64,000 bases of DNA, taken from contig NZ_AP028669.1 of the NCBI RefSeq assembly GCF_041154485.1, forward strand, positions 2,232,001-2,296,000. The letters run 5' to 3'. Origin of the DNA: Variovorax sp. V93 (GTDB taxonomy: Bacteria > Pseudomonadota > Gammaproteobacteria > Burkholderiales > Burkholderiaceae_C). The position numbers and the translations under genes are program-made. Shown in pieces: positions 43,770 to 52,560 of this stretch. Numbering within the stretch: position 1 is the first letter of the stretch; every line of letters begins with the position of its first letter. The notes beneath the pieces are model-generated. The model searched no databases, was not told the DNA's origin, and saw only the letters and a program-made list of their open reading frames with translations.

Positions 43770-44758
43770 GGTCGTGGCTGGAGTTCGTTCAAGAGTTGCA
43801 ACAGTGCGGCCTGCTCGGCCCTCGGGTCGAACAGCGGCGCGCGCAACGCGCATTGTGTGCGCAGACTGTCCAGCAGATCGGCCGCGCGGTCTTTGGAGCC
43901 CTGGCCCGCGCGGCAGGCCTCGAGCAGCGCCGCCAGTGCGGCGGCGTCGCCGTGCGGAAAGTAGCCCGCGTAGTCGCCGCCGAGCATGCCGACATTGCCG
44001 GGCACGCGCGAGGCCAGCACCGGCGTGCCGCTGCGCACCGCCTCCATGATCACGTGGGCTCCGCCTTCCAGCGCGCTGGTGTGCACCAGGACGTGGGCGC
44101 GCTGGATGCGCTGGCGGGTCTGCGCATGGGGCAGGGCGCCGAGCCAGCGGTAGCCCGGGCATTCTCTGGCGAGTGCGCGCGCGAGTTCGCCCAGCCCGGC
44201 GTCGCCCGCGTCCCCGATGTGGTCGATGCGGATGTCCTCGCGCCCGCACAGCAGGCGCGCCGCGTCGAACAGTGTCTGCGGCGACTTGACCTGCCGCAGG
44301 TGGCCGACCATCACCGCGCGCAGCTGGCGTGCGGACTTGGGAAGCTCGGCGCGCGCGGATGTCGACTGGTACACCACGCGCGCCTTGTCCCGGAATTCCA
44401 GCGGCAGGGCCTCGGCGCCCAGCGCCTGCAGGACGACCAGGCGCTGCGCCAGCTGCAGCGAGCGCTGCGCCTGCGGGTCGCTGCCGATGTCCTGGTACAG
44501 GTCGGTGCCGGTCAGCACCACGGCCAGGCCGCGGCCGGGATGGGCGTTGGCCCAGTGCGCGATCGATTCCGCCGAGCGCCGCGCGTGCAGCGCCAGCATC
44601 ACGGTGTCGGCTGAAGCGCCTGCATCGGGCCATTGCTGCACCACGCGTGCGCTGCAGACGGGCGACAGCAGTGTTTTCCATCGATGGGCGGTGCGCCAGT
44701 TGCCATTGTTGGCGCCAGGCAACGCCGGGCTTACGATCACAACCGATGGATTCGACAT
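43766..44758 (-). CDS. senB: Selenosugar synthase SenB (TIGR04348-type GT-B glycosyltransferase)
   Basis: 330 residues. GT-B fold: N-terminal SNPSVVIVSPALPGANNGNW, then VLTGTDLYQDI, VMVGHLRQVKSPQTLF in the second Rossmann half and the nucleotide-sugar motif SALEGGAHVIMEAVRSGTPVLAS. This arrangement with selD and an EgtB-like gene is the described senABC cluster. SenB joins selenophosphate to a UDP-sugar (UDP-GlcNAc in the published system) to give a seleno-sugar. ATG 44758 sits at the start of the first strand. Its first 13 bases overlap the start of senA on the other strand. Confidence 0.9.
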   Translation of the reverse strand: MSNPSVVIVSPALPGANNGNWRTAHRWKTLLSPVCSARVVQQWPDAGASADTVMLALHARRSAESIAHWANAHPGRGLAVVLTGTDLYQDIGSDPQAQRSLQLAQRLVVLQALGAEALPLEFRDKARVVYQSTSARAELPKSARQLRAVMVGHLRQVKSPQTLFDAARLLCGREDIRIDHIGDAGDAGLGELARALARECPGYRWLGALPHAQTRQRIQRAHVLVHTSALEGGAHVIMEAVRSGTPVLASRVPGNVGMLGGDYAGYFPHGDAAALAALLEACRAGQGSKDRAADLLDSLRTQCALRAPLFDPRAEQAALLQLLNELQPRP

Positions 44759-45996
44759 TGCCTGTTTATAGCGTGGCCGCCGCGCCCGAGGCGCTGGCGC
44801 TGCGCGCGGGACCGCCGGCATCGGTGCGCGCGGCGCTGCTGGCCGCACGGTGGCGCACGCTCGATCTTGCGGACGATTTTCGGGCCGCGCTGGGAGACGC
44901 CTATCCCGGCATCGGCTACGCGCCCGAGTTCAATCCGCCGCTCTGGGAGCTGGGCCACGTGGCCTGGTTCCAGGAATGGTGGATCGGCCGCAACCCGCAG
45001 CGCGCGCGGGGCGCGGCCTGCGAGCCCGACCCTGCGCGCAAGCCCTCGCTGCTGCCGCAGGCCGACGCCTGGTACGACTCCAGCCGCGTGGCGCACCGCA
45101 CCCGTTGGACGCTCCCGCTGCCCGATGCCGAGGCCACGCGCGGCTACCTCGAACGCACGCTCGCGCAAACGCTGGCTCTGCTGGACGAGCTTCCGCCCGA
45201 TGCGCACGACGATGCGCTCTACTTCTTCCGCCTGGTCGCCCTGCACGAGGCCATGCACGCCGAAGCGGCGGCCTACATGGCCGAGGGCCTGGGCATCGCG
45301 CTGCGCGAGAGCGGGGCCGCGCCGCAGCTTGCGGCGGACGCCGAACTGGACCTGCCGGCGCAGCGCTTCCGCATCGGCTCCGAGGCCGGCGCCGGCTTTG
45401 CGTTCGACAACGAACTGCAGCCCCGCGATGTCGCCATCGAGCCGCTGCGCATCGACGCGCAGGCCGTGAGCTGGGCGCGCTTCCTGCCGTTCGTGGAAGG
45501 CGGCGGCTACGAGAATCCGGCGTGGTGGTCCGACGCGGGCCGCGACTGGCTCGCGCACCAGCCGCTGCGCCACCCCGCCCATCTGCGTGCGGCGGGCACC
45601 GGCTGGCAGCAGCGGCGCGGCGGCCGCTGGCTGCCGCTGAACCCGCTCGATGCAGCGGTTCACCTGAACGCGCATGAAGCCGAAGCCTGGTGCCGCTGGG
45701 CCGGGCGGCGGCTGCCGACCGAAGCCGAATGGGAGTGTGCGGCGCTCACGCTGCCGGGCTTCGCCTGGGGCCGGGTCTGGGAATGGACCTCGAGCCCGTT
45801 CGAGCCCTATCCAGGCTTCACGCCCCATCCCTACCGCGACTATTCGGCGCCGTGGTTCGGCACCCGGCGGGTGCTGCGCGGCGCCTGCCACGCCACGTCG
45901 GCGGCGCTCGCGCATGCGCGCTACCGCAACTTCTTCGAGCCGCACCGCCGCGACATCTTCGCCGGCTTCCGCAGCTGCCGGGCCGCCGGCGGGTGA
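44746..45996 (+). CDS. senA: Selenoneine synthase SenA (EgtB-like non-haem iron enzyme)
   Basis: 416 residues. An N-terminal DinB-like domain supplies the iron ligands His71 (WELGHVAWFQEWW) and His167/His171 in HEAMHAEA. A C-terminal sulfatase-modifying-factor domain follows (LPTEAEWECAA, GRVWEWTSSPFEPYPGF, LRGACHATSAALAHARYRNFF). It is an EgtB relative; in the known pathway SenA joins the selenosugar to hercynine by oxidative C-Se bond formation, leading to selenoneine. Hercynine synthase (EgtD) is not in the window. ATG 44746 lacks a Shine-Dalgarno and overlaps senB's start; a GTG at 44773 is the only nearby alternative. Confidence 0.9.
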   Translation: MDSTLPVYSVAAAPEALALRAGPPASVRAALLAARWRTLDLADDFRAALGDAYPGIGYAPEFNPPLWELGHVAWFQEWWIGRNPQRARGAACEPDPARKPSLLPQADAWYDSSRVAHRTRWTLPLPDAEATRGYLERTLAQTLALLDELPPDAHDDALYFFRLVALHEAMHAEAAAYMAEGLGIALRESGAAPQLAADAELDLPAQRFRIGSEAGAGFAFDNELQPRDVAIEPLRIDAQAVSWARFLPFVEGGGYENPAWWSDAGRDWLAHQPLRHPAHLRAAGTGWQQRRGGRWLPLNPLDAAVHLNAHEAEAWCRWAGRRLPTEAEWECAALTLPGFAWGRVWEWTSSPFEPYPGFTPHPYRDYSAPWFGTRRVLRGACHATSAALAHARYRNFFEPHRRDIFAGFRSCRAAGG

Positions 45997-46048
45997 GAGG
46001 GCTCTTGCGGTCTAATCCCCGCCTTGTTCTTCGCTTTTCGGGAGTCTC

Positions 46049-46906
46049 ATGAAATTCGCTGTCTTGCCGCGCTTCGTGCTGGCGCTGGCCATGCTGGCTT
46101 GTGCCGTGGCCGCGCAGGCCCAACAAACCTTCCGCATCACCGCGATCCCCGACGAGTCGCCGACCGAGCTGGCGCGCAAGTCGGCGCCGCTGGCCGCCTA
46201 CCTGGAGCGCAAGCTGGGCGTCAAGGTCGAGTTCACGCCGGTCACCGACTATGCGGCTGCCGTCGAGGCGCTGGCCAACAAGCAGGTCGACCTGGCCTGG
46301 CTCGGCGGCTTCACCTTCGTGCAGGCCAGCCATCGTTCGGGCGGCAAGGTGGTGCCGCTGGTGCAGCGCGAGGAAGACGAGAAATTCCGCTCGGTCTTCA
46401 TCACGACGAATCCGGACGTCCGTTCGCTCGCCGATCTCAAGGGCCGCAACCTGAGCTTCGGCTCGCAGTCCAGCACCTCGGGCCATTTGATGCCGCGCAG
46501 CTTCCTGCTGGCGGCCGGCATCGATCCCGACCGCGACCTCAAGCGCGTGGCCTATTCAGGCGCGCATGACGCCACGGTGGCCGCCGTCGCATCGGGCAAG
46601 GTGGATGCCGGGGCCCTCAACATCTCGGTGTGGGAGAAGCTCGTGGCCGACAAGAAGGTCGATCCCGCGAAGGTGCGGGTGTTCTACACCACGCCTGCCT
46701 ACTACGACTACAACTGGACCGTGCATGCCGACATGCCGGCCGCCAGGCGCGAGCAGCTGGTGCGCGCATTCGTCGAGCTGAGCCCGGCCACCCCTGAGGG
46801 CAAGGACATCCTCGCGCTGCAGCGCGCCACGCGCTTCGTGCCGACGCGCGCCGAGAACTACAAGGGCATCGAAGCCGCGGCGCGCAATGCGGGGCTGCTG
46901 AACTGA
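46049..46906 (+). CDS. Putative selenate/phosphonate-type ABC transporter substrate-binding protein (PhnD-like)
   Basis: 285 residues with signal peptide (FVLALAMLACAVAAQAQQ). PhnD-like pattern: FRITAIPDESPTELARKSAPLAAYLERKLGVKVEFTPVTDYAAAVEAL, then VDLAWLGGFTFVQA, LKGRNLSFGSQSSTSGHLMPR and YSGAHDATVAAVASGKVDAGAL. Position right after senA (52 bp) and the EgtB/SelD context point to a selenium oxyanion ligand, as in a recognised subfamily of putative selenate transporters. A phosphonate-type ligand cannot be excluded by sequence alone. GGGAG lies ahead of the ATG. Confidence 0.85.
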   Translation: MKFAVLPRFVLALAMLACAVAAQAQQTFRITAIPDESPTELARKSAPLAAYLERKLGVKVEFTPVTDYAAAVEALANKQVDLAWLGGFTFVQASHRSGGKVVPLVQREEDEKFRSVFITTNPDVRSLADLKGRNLSFGSQSSTSGHLMPRSFLLAAGIDPDRDLKRVAYSGAHDATVAAVASGKVDAGALNISVWEKLVADKKVDPAKVRVFYTTPAYYDYNWTVHADMPAARREQLVRAFVELSPATPEGKDILALQRATRFVPTRAENYKGIEAAARNAGLLN

Positions 46907-46931
46907 GCGGCGCGATGCAGGAGCGAAGCCG

Positions 46932-47750
46932 GTGAACATCGAGCTGCGGTCGGCGTCCGGCCGGCACCCGGCGGCCCCCGCCGCGGCGCCGCCCGCGCTG
47001 CGGGCGCTGGACCTGCGCGTGGCGGCGGGCGAGCAGGCCGCGGTGATCGGGCCTTCGGGCGCCGGCAAGACCACGCTGCTGCATCTGATGGCCTGCGCGC
47101 TCGCGCCCACGGCCGGCAGCATCGAACTCGACGGCCGCGATCCGTGGCGGCTGCCCCGGCGCGAACTGCAGCGCCTGCGCGGCCGGCTGTTCCTGGCGCC
47201 CCAGGTGCCGCCCTTGCCGCCGCGCCAGCGCGTGGTGACCGCGGTGCTGGCCGGCCGGCTGCCACGCATCGGGCTGTGGCAGGCGCTGCGCAGCCTGTTC
47301 TATCCGACCGGCATCGCGCAGGCCGACGCCGCGCTTGCGCGCTTCGACATGGCGGACAAGCTCTTCGCGCGCGTGGACCGCCTGTCCGGCGGCGAGCGGC
47401 AGCGCGTGGGACTGGCGCGCGGCTTGCTGTCCGAGGCGCAATTGGTGCTCGTCGACGAGCCCTTGTCGGCGCTGGACCCGGCCCGCGCCGGACAGGCGCT
47501 GGACACCCTCACGCAGTGGGCGCGCGACAGCGGGGCGACGCTCGTGGCCACCCTGCACGACGTGCCGCTCGCGCTGCAGCACTTTCCGCGCATCATCGGC
47601 CTGCGCGACGGGTTGCTGGCCTTCGATCTGCCCACCGCGCAGGTGACGCCGGCCTTGCTGCGCGAGCTTTATGCGCAGGAGCCGGCGCAGGCCGGTGTCC
47701 TTGACGAGGGCCCGGCCGAAGCGGCGCCTGTCGTGATGCACTGCCGCTGA
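46932..47750 (+). CDS. PhnC-like ABC transporter ATPase (putative selenate importer)
   Basis: 272 residues from GTG 46932 (GCAGGAG upstream). Walker A GPSGAGKTT near residue 40, Q-loop FLAPQVPPLPP, signature LSGGERQR, Walker B LVLVDEPLSALD and H-loop TLHDV. The PhnC-typical insertion AVLAGRLPRIGLWQALRSLFYP is present. It powers the importer formed with the next two permeases. The stop is 2 bp from the first permease start. Confidence 0.9.
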   Translation: MNIELRSASGRHPAAPAAAPPALRALDLRVAAGEQAAVIGPSGAGKTTLLHLMACALAPTAGSIELDGRDPWRLPRRELQRLRGRLFLAPQVPPLPPRQRVVTAVLAGRLPRIGLWQALRSLFYPTGIAQADAALARFDMADKLFARVDRLSGGERQRVGLARGLLSEAQLVLVDEPLSALDPARAGQALDTLTQWARDSGATLVATLHDVPLALQHFPRIIGLRDGLLAFDLPTAQVTPALLRELYAQEPAQAGVLDEGPAEAAPVVMHCR

Positions 47751-47752
47751 GC

Positions 47753-48592
47753 ATGGCCGCCGTTCCATCACGCACGACACCGGCGCAGCGCGACCCCGCC
47801 TGGGCGCACCGCGTGTTCTGGCTGCTGGCCGCGGCCGTGGTGCTGTGGCCGATGCTCGTGCTGACCGAATTCAAGCCCTGGCTGCTGCTGGCGCCCGGCA
47901 GCCTGGAGCCGGCGCTGCAGTTTCTGGCCGGCTTCGTGCCGCCGCGCATGGACGCGGAGTTCCTGGCGCTGGTGGCGCGGGAAACCTGGCGCACCGTGGC
48001 CATCGCCACGGCCGGGCTCACGCTGGCGATGGTGCTGGCCGTTCCGCTCACGCTGCTGTCGGTGCGCTCGCTCTCGATCTCCGGCCTGGCCGGCCGCATG
48101 GCGGCGTTGCCGGCGGTGCTGCGCTTTTCGGTGCGCGGGCTGCTGATCGTGCTGCGCAGCGTGCCGGAACTCATCTGGGCGCTGGTGTTCGTGCGCGTGG
48201 TCGGGCTGGGCGTCACGGCCGGCGTACTGGCCATCGCGCTGACCTATGCCGGCATGCTGGGCAAGGTCTACGGAGAGATCCTGGAGAGTGGCGATGCCCA
48301 TCCGACCGAGACGCTGCTGCGCAACGGCGCCGGCCGCATCCAGGCCTTTTTCTACGGGCTGCTGCCGCAGAACGCGGCAGAGCTCACCAGCTACACCGTC
48401 TACCGCTGGGAGTGCGCCATCCGCTCGTCCGCCGTGCTCGGCTTCGTGGGCGCGGGCGGGCTCGGCCAGCAGATGGATGCGTCGATGAAGATGTTCAATG
48501 GCGCCGAGGTCGGCACCATGCTGCTGGTGTTCGTGCTGCTGGTCGCCGCCACCGACCGGTTGAGCGCCTGGCTGCGGCGCGCCCTGGCCTGA
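47753..48592 (+). CDS. PhnE-like ABC transporter permease 1 (putative selenate importer)
   Basis: 279 residues, about six membrane helices. PhnE blocks: ETWRTVAIATAGLTLAMVLAVPLTLL, then VLRSVPELIWALVFVRVVGLG, GKVYGEILES and the terminal WECAIRSSAVLGFVGAGGLGQQM. One of two homologous permeases here, so the channel is probably a heterodimer. Confidence 0.9.
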   Translation: MAAVPSRTTPAQRDPAWAHRVFWLLAAAVVLWPMLVLTEFKPWLLLAPGSLEPALQFLAGFVPPRMDAEFLALVARETWRTVAIATAGLTLAMVLAVPLTLLSVRSLSISGLAGRMAALPAVLRFSVRGLLIVLRSVPELIWALVFVRVVGLGVTAGVLAIALTYAGMLGKVYGEILESGDAHPTETLLRNGAGRIQAFFYGLLPQNAAELTSYTVYRWECAIRSSAVLGFVGAGGLGQQMDASMKMFNGAEVGTMLLVFVLLVAATDRLSAWLRRALA

Positions 48593-48602
48593 GAGTCTCG
48601 CC

Positions 48603-49442
48603 ATGCCGGAGATCGAATCGAAACCACGCGCGGCCAACGAGGTCTACCGGCTGCCGCCGCCGCTGTTCGACGCGCGCTGCCGCGCCTGCTGGATGGTCGT
48701 TGCCATGGTGGCACTGGTTGTCGCGAGCTTCTGGTCGCTCGACCTGCAGTGGGCGCGTTTCTTCTCGATCGATTCGATGGCCCGCATGGGCCGCTTTGCC
48801 GGCGAACTCGCGAAGCCGGCCCTTGGCGCGGCCTTCCTGCAGAAGCTGCTGCCGGCCGCGCTCGAGACGCTGGCGATGTCGGTCGTCGGCACCTTGCTGG
48901 CCGTGGCGGCCGGCCTGCTGCTCGCACTGCCCGCGAGCAAGCTGCACGCCGGCGATCCGGCGCGCTGGCGCGGCCCGACACGGCTGCTGCTCAATGCCTT
49001 GCGCAGCGTGCCGGAACTGATGTGGGCCGCGCTGCTGCTGATCGCCGCCGGTCTCGGGCCCTTCGCGGGCACGCTGGCGCTGGCGGTGCACACCTCTGGC
49101 GTGCTGGGCCGCCTGTTCGCCGAGAGCATCGAGAACGCGGCGCAGGGCCCCGCCTTTGCGCTGCGCGTGCGCGGCGTGCCGGAAGGGCGGGTGTTCCTTT
49201 ATGCGACGCTGCCGCAGGTGCTGCCGCAGCTGATGAGCTATGCGCTCTACCGGTGGGAGAACAACATCCGCGCCGCGGCCGTGCTGGGCGTGGTCGGCGC
49301 CGGCGGGCTGGGCCAGATGCTGGCCTTCCACCTCGGGCTGTTCCAGATGCGCGAGACCAGCGCGGTGCTGCTCGCAATGATCGTGCTGGTCGCCCTGGTG
49401 GATGCCGCGAGCTACGTCGCGCGGCGCCTGATGGGTCGGTGA
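48603..49442 (+). CDS. PhnE-like ABC transporter permease 2 (putative selenate importer)
   Basis: 279 residues, homologous to the preceding permease. ALETLAMSVVGTLLAVAAGLLLALPA, LRSVPELMWAALLLIAAGLG and WENNIRAAAVLGVVGAGGLGQML mark the same PhnE family. It starts 10 bp after permease 1 and closes the four-gene transporter operon. Confidence 0.9.
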   Translation: MPEIESKPRAANEVYRLPPPLFDARCRACWMVVAMVALVVASFWSLDLQWARFFSIDSMARMGRFAGELAKPALGAAFLQKLLPAALETLAMSVVGTLLAVAAGLLLALPASKLHAGDPARWRGPTRLLLNALRSVPELMWAALLLIAAGLGPFAGTLALAVHTSGVLGRLFAESIENAAQGPAFALRVRGVPEGRVFLYATLPQVLPQLMSYALYRWENNIRAAAVLGVVGAGGLGQMLAFHLGLFQMRETSAVLLAMIVLVALVDAASYVARRLMGR

Positions 49443-49493
49443 GCCGCGCCCGGGCGGCCGCTGCATGAGAAACTACAGCGGAAGGCCCTCTGT

Positions 49494-50495
49494 ATGAACG
49501 AAAGCGCCAAGCTGTTGAACTTGAAAGAAAAAGTCGTTTCGGTTGCGCCGATGATGGATTGGACGGATCGCCATTGCCGTTACTTCCATCGCCTGATGTC
49601 GCGCCACGCGCTGCTCTACACCGAGATGGTGACCACCGGCGCGCTGGTGCATGGCGACGTTCCCCGGCACCTGCGCTTCAACGAGGAAGAGCACCCCGTG
49701 GCCCTGCAGCTGGGCGGCAGCGAGCCGGCCGACCTCGCGCATTGCGCCAGGCTTGGCGAGGAGTGGGGCTACGACGAGATCAACCTCAACTGCGGCTGCC
49801 CCAGCGAGCGCGTGCAGCGCGGCGCCTTCGGCGCCTGCCTGATGAACGAGCCGCAGCTGGTGGCCGACTGCGTGAAAGCGATGGTCGATGTGGTGAGCGT
49901 GCCCGTCACGGTCAAGCACCGCATCGGCATCGACAAGATCGAGAGCTACGAGTTCGTGCGCGACTTTGTCGGTGCGGTGAGCGAGGCCGGCTGCAGGACG
50001 TTCATCGTGCATGCACGCAACGCGTGGCTGCAGGGCCTGAGTCCCAAGCAGAACCGCGAGATTCCGCCGCTGCGCTACGAGCTCGTGCACCGCCTGAAGC
50101 ACGAATTTCCGGAGCTGGACTTCTCGATCAATGGCGGCATTTCGGCCAACGCGCAGGTGCATGAGCACCTGCGGCTGCTCGACGGCGTGATGGTAGGCCG
50201 CGAGGCCTACCACAACCCCTGGTGGCTGGCCGAATGGGACGCGGAGTTCTACGGCGCTGCGCCGCAGCCGCTCACGCGCGAGGACGTGGAATCGCTGATG
50301 TGCGACTACATGGTGCGCGAAGCGGCCGAACACGGCACGCAGTGGTCGTCGATTGCGCGGCACATGCTGGGCCTGCGCAACGGCCTGCCCGGCGCGCGCC
50401 GCTGGCGCCAGGTCTGGAGCGACCATCGGCTCAAGACGCGTCCGCCGCACGAGGTGATGGCGCTGGCGCACGAGCCCGCCGCGCAGGAGGCCTGA
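49494..50495 (+). CDS. dusA: tRNA-dihydrouridine synthase A
   Basis: 333 residues. FMN-barrel Dus enzyme that reduces uridine in the tRNA D-loop (positions 20/20a for DusA). VVSVAPMMDWTDRHCRYFHRL, YTEMVTTGA and LQLGGSEP are family blocks. NLNCGCPSERVQRGAFGACLM carries the catalytic Cys115; HARNAWLQGLSPKQNREIPPL is specific to the DusA subgroup. It follows the permease gene by 51 bp and may have its own promoter. No tRNA gene is nearby. Confidence 0.95.
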   Translation: MNESAKLLNLKEKVVSVAPMMDWTDRHCRYFHRLMSRHALLYTEMVTTGALVHGDVPRHLRFNEEEHPVALQLGGSEPADLAHCARLGEEWGYDEINLNCGCPSERVQRGAFGACLMNEPQLVADCVKAMVDVVSVPVTVKHRIGIDKIESYEFVRDFVGAVSEAGCRTFIVHARNAWLQGLSPKQNREIPPLRYELVHRLKHEFPELDFSINGGISANAQVHEHLRLLDGVMVGREAYHNPWWLAEWDAEFYGAAPQPLTREDVESLMCDYMVREAAEHGTQWSSIARHMLGLRNGLPGARRWRQVWSDHRLKTRPPHEVMALAHEPAAQEA

Positions 50496-50507
50496 AGCGC
50501 GGCCGCG

Positions 50508-51386
50508 TCAAGCGGCCATCAGCGTGGCTCCGGGCACGTCCTCGATGGTGGTGCGGCGCAGCTCGCGGCGCTCGCCGATGTCGTAGCGACGGCCGCGGTG
50601 CAGGGTGCTGCGGTTGTCCCACATCACGAGGTCGCCCACCTGCCATTCGTGCGTGTAGACGAACTCGCGGCGGGTTGCGTGCTCGAGCAGGTCCGAAAGG
50701 AACATGCGCCCCTCGGCCACCGGCCAGCCGATGATCTCGCGTGCATGCACGCCCACGAACAGCAGCTTGCGCCCCGAGCCCGGATGTGTCTGCGCGAGTG
50801 GCCACACGGCGGGTGGAATGGCTTTCTTCTGGTCGTCGGTGTAGGCCTCGTCGCCCAGCAGGATGCGGGTATGCAGCGCATAGTGCTCGGCGCACAGGCC
50901 TTCGATCTCCGACCGGGTGCGCTCGGGCAGCGCGTCGTAGGCGGCGCGAAGATCCGCGAACTCGGTGTTGCCGCCCCAGCTCGGCAGCACCAGCGCATGC
51001 AGCATCGAATAGGCGGCGCGCGGATTCTGGAAGGAGCTGTCGCTGTGCCAGAGCTGGTTGGCGAAGTTCGACAGGTTCTTGGGCGAATCGCGGCGAGCCA
51101 CCTTGCCTTCTGCATCGACGTTCGAGATGTCGATCAGCCGTTCGTCCTCCAGCCGCTCGGGGCGTTTGAAGACCTTCTTCAGGCCCAGGTCGAGCGGGCC
51201 GAACGACTTGGCGAAATCGATCTGCTGCCGGCCCGTGAGCGGCTGTCCGCGCCACACCAGCACGGCATATCGGTTCATGGCCGCGTTGATCTGCTTCACC
51301 TCGGAGGGCGACAGCGGCTGCGTGATGTCGATGCCGCGCGCCTCGGCGGCGAAGAGCGGGTGCAAGGGGGTGAGTTCAAGGGACAT
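50508..51386 (-). CDS. TauD/TfdA-family 2-oxoglutarate-dependent dioxygenase
   Basis: 292 residues. Iron ligands: His114-X-Asp116 in LWHSDSSF and distal His263 in STLHRGRRYD; the Arg of the latter block binds 2-oxoglutarate. FADLRAAYDALPE, REIIGWPVAEGR and the HSDSSF context are nearer to TfdA (2,4-D-type) than to taurine dioxygenases. It would hydroxylate a carboxylate- or sulfonate-bearing substrate next to a heteroatom. ATG 51386 is preferred to a TTG at 51401. It lies 37 bp downstream of a Bug receptor on the same strand, which probably captures the substrate. Confidence 0.9.
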   Translation of the reverse strand: MSLELTPLHPLFAAEARGIDITQPLSPSEVKQINAAMNRYAVLVWRGQPLTGRQQIDFAKSFGPLDLGLKKVFKRPERLEDERLIDISNVDAEGKVARRDSPKNLSNFANQLWHSDSSFQNPRAAYSMLHALVLPSWGGNTEFADLRAAYDALPERTRSEIEGLCAEHYALHTRILLGDEAYTDDQKKAIPPAVWPLAQTHPGSGRKLLFVGVHAREIIGWPVAEGRMFLSDLLEHATRREFVYTHEWQVGDLVMWDNRSTLHRGRRYDIGERRELRRTTIEDVPGATLMAA

Positions 51387-51423
51387 GAGCGGTCTTGCCA
51401 ATGACGATGGGAAATGGCGAGGC

Positions 51424-52428
51424 CTATTCGGCCTGGATGCCGGCTTCGGCGATCACGCGCGACCAGCGCTTCATCTCGCTCTGGACGAACGCGTCGAACT
51501 GTGCGGGCGTGGAAGCCACCACTTCCATGCCCTGTTCCTCGACACGGCGGCGCATCTCGGGCTCGCGCAGCACTTTTGCGGTGTCGGCGTGGATCTTCGC
51601 GACCACCGCAGGCGGCGTGGCGCGCGGCGCGACGAAGCCGAGCAGCGCGCTCACATGGAATCCCGGCAGGATTTCGGCCACGGTCGGATAGCCGTAGCCC
51701 GGAACCCGCTTCTCGCCGAGCGTGGCGATCATCTTCATCCGGCCCGCCTTGACGTACGGCAGTACCGAGAGAAAGGGGTCGAACACGAGGTCGAGGCGCC
51801 CGCCCAACAGTTCGGTGTGCGCCGGCGCGCTGCCCTTGAAGGGCGCGTGCAGCATGTCGAAACCCGCTTCGCGCTTGAGCAGTTCGGCACCCAGGTGCGT
51901 GGTGCTGCCGGCGCCGGGCGTGCCGTAGCTGAGCTTGCCCGGGTTCCTCTTCGCGTAGGCGATGAGTTCGGCCAGCGTGCTGAAGGGCGCGTCGGGCCGC
52001 GCGACGATCGCGAGCTGCAGGTTGGCGATCTGCGTGATGCCCGCCAGGTCTTTCACCGTGTCGTAGGGCAAGCTCTTGCGCAGCGACGGATTGACCGCGA
52101 AGGACGAGTTCACCATGCCGAAGGTCAGCCCGTCGGCCGGGGCCTTGGCGACGAAGTCGACGCCGATGGCCGTGCCGGCCCCCGGCTTGTAGTCGACGAG
52201 CACCGGCTGGCCCCACATCTCCTGCAGCTTGAGCGAGATCAGGCGCGCGACCGTGTCGGTGGGCCCGCCGGGCGCAAAGGGGACGATGAGCTTGACGGGG
52301 GCCTTGGGATAGTCGCCCGCGCCACCCGCGCTTGCAGATGGGGCGGCGGCCGCAAACCCCGACAGCGCCAGGCCGCTTCCCGCCAGCAGCAGCAGGCGGC
52401 GGTCCTGCGATGGGAGAAGGGGCTTCAT
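51424..52428 (-). CDS. Bug-family tripartite tricarboxylate transporter substrate-binding protein
   Basis: 334 residues. A twin-Arg-containing N-terminus (QDRRLLLLAGSGLALSGFAAAAPSASA) serves as signal peptide. YPKAPVKLIVPFAPGGPTDTVAR, VLVDYKPGAGTAIG, LPYDTVKDLAGIT and GKLSYGTPGAGSTTHLGAELL are standard TctC blocks. ATG 52428 is chosen over the longer frame, which begins in the regulatory region. It is divergent from an IclR regulator and upstream of the TfdA-like dioxygenase; together they look like an uptake-and-oxidise pair. Confidence 0.93.
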   Translation of the reverse strand: MKPLLPSQDRRLLLLAGSGLALSGFAAAAPSASAGGAGDYPKAPVKLIVPFAPGGPTDTVARLISLKLQEMWGQPVLVDYKPGAGTAIGVDFVAKAPADGLTFGMVNSSFAVNPSLRKSLPYDTVKDLAGITQIANLQLAIVARPDAPFSTLAELIAYAKRNPGKLSYGTPGAGSTTHLGAELLKREAGFDMLHAPFKGSAPAHTELLGGRLDLVFDPFLSVLPYVKAGRMKMIATLGEKRVPGYGYPTVAEILPGFHVSALLGFVAPRATPPAVVAKIHADTAKVLREPEMRRRVEEQGMEVVASTPAQFDAFVQSEMKRWSRVIAEAGIQAE

Positions 52429-52468
52429 CCCGGATGCATCGTGCCTTGTTCTTCTATATAAATGAAAC

Positions 52469-52484
52469 ATTGTTCCGAAATAAT
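52469..52484. promoter_or_regulatory. Candidate IclR operator
   Basis: ATTGTTCCGAAATAAT, with arms matching at 6 of 8 positions, in the AT-rich 132-bp region between the Bug receptor and the IclR gene. TTCCGAAA-like centres are common in IclR-type operators. Position fits control of both directions; evidence is sequence only. Confidence 0.45.
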
Positions 52485-52560
52485 GATTCCCGAGCACCGG
52501 CACGTCAACCGTTTTTTGCTGAAGAATGAACGAACATCAAAAAAATAAGGGTTTGGATAC

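Noticed and set aside
44746..45996. Ergothioneine synthase EgtB
   Set aside because: The fold and iron site are shared, but direct linkage to selD, the SenB-type glycosyltransferase and a selenium-type transporter, with no egtD nearby, favours SenA.
46049..49442. Plain phosphonate (phn) transporter
   Set aside because: No phn C-P lyase genes nearby and a tight link to sen genes; kept only as an alternative ligand hypothesis.
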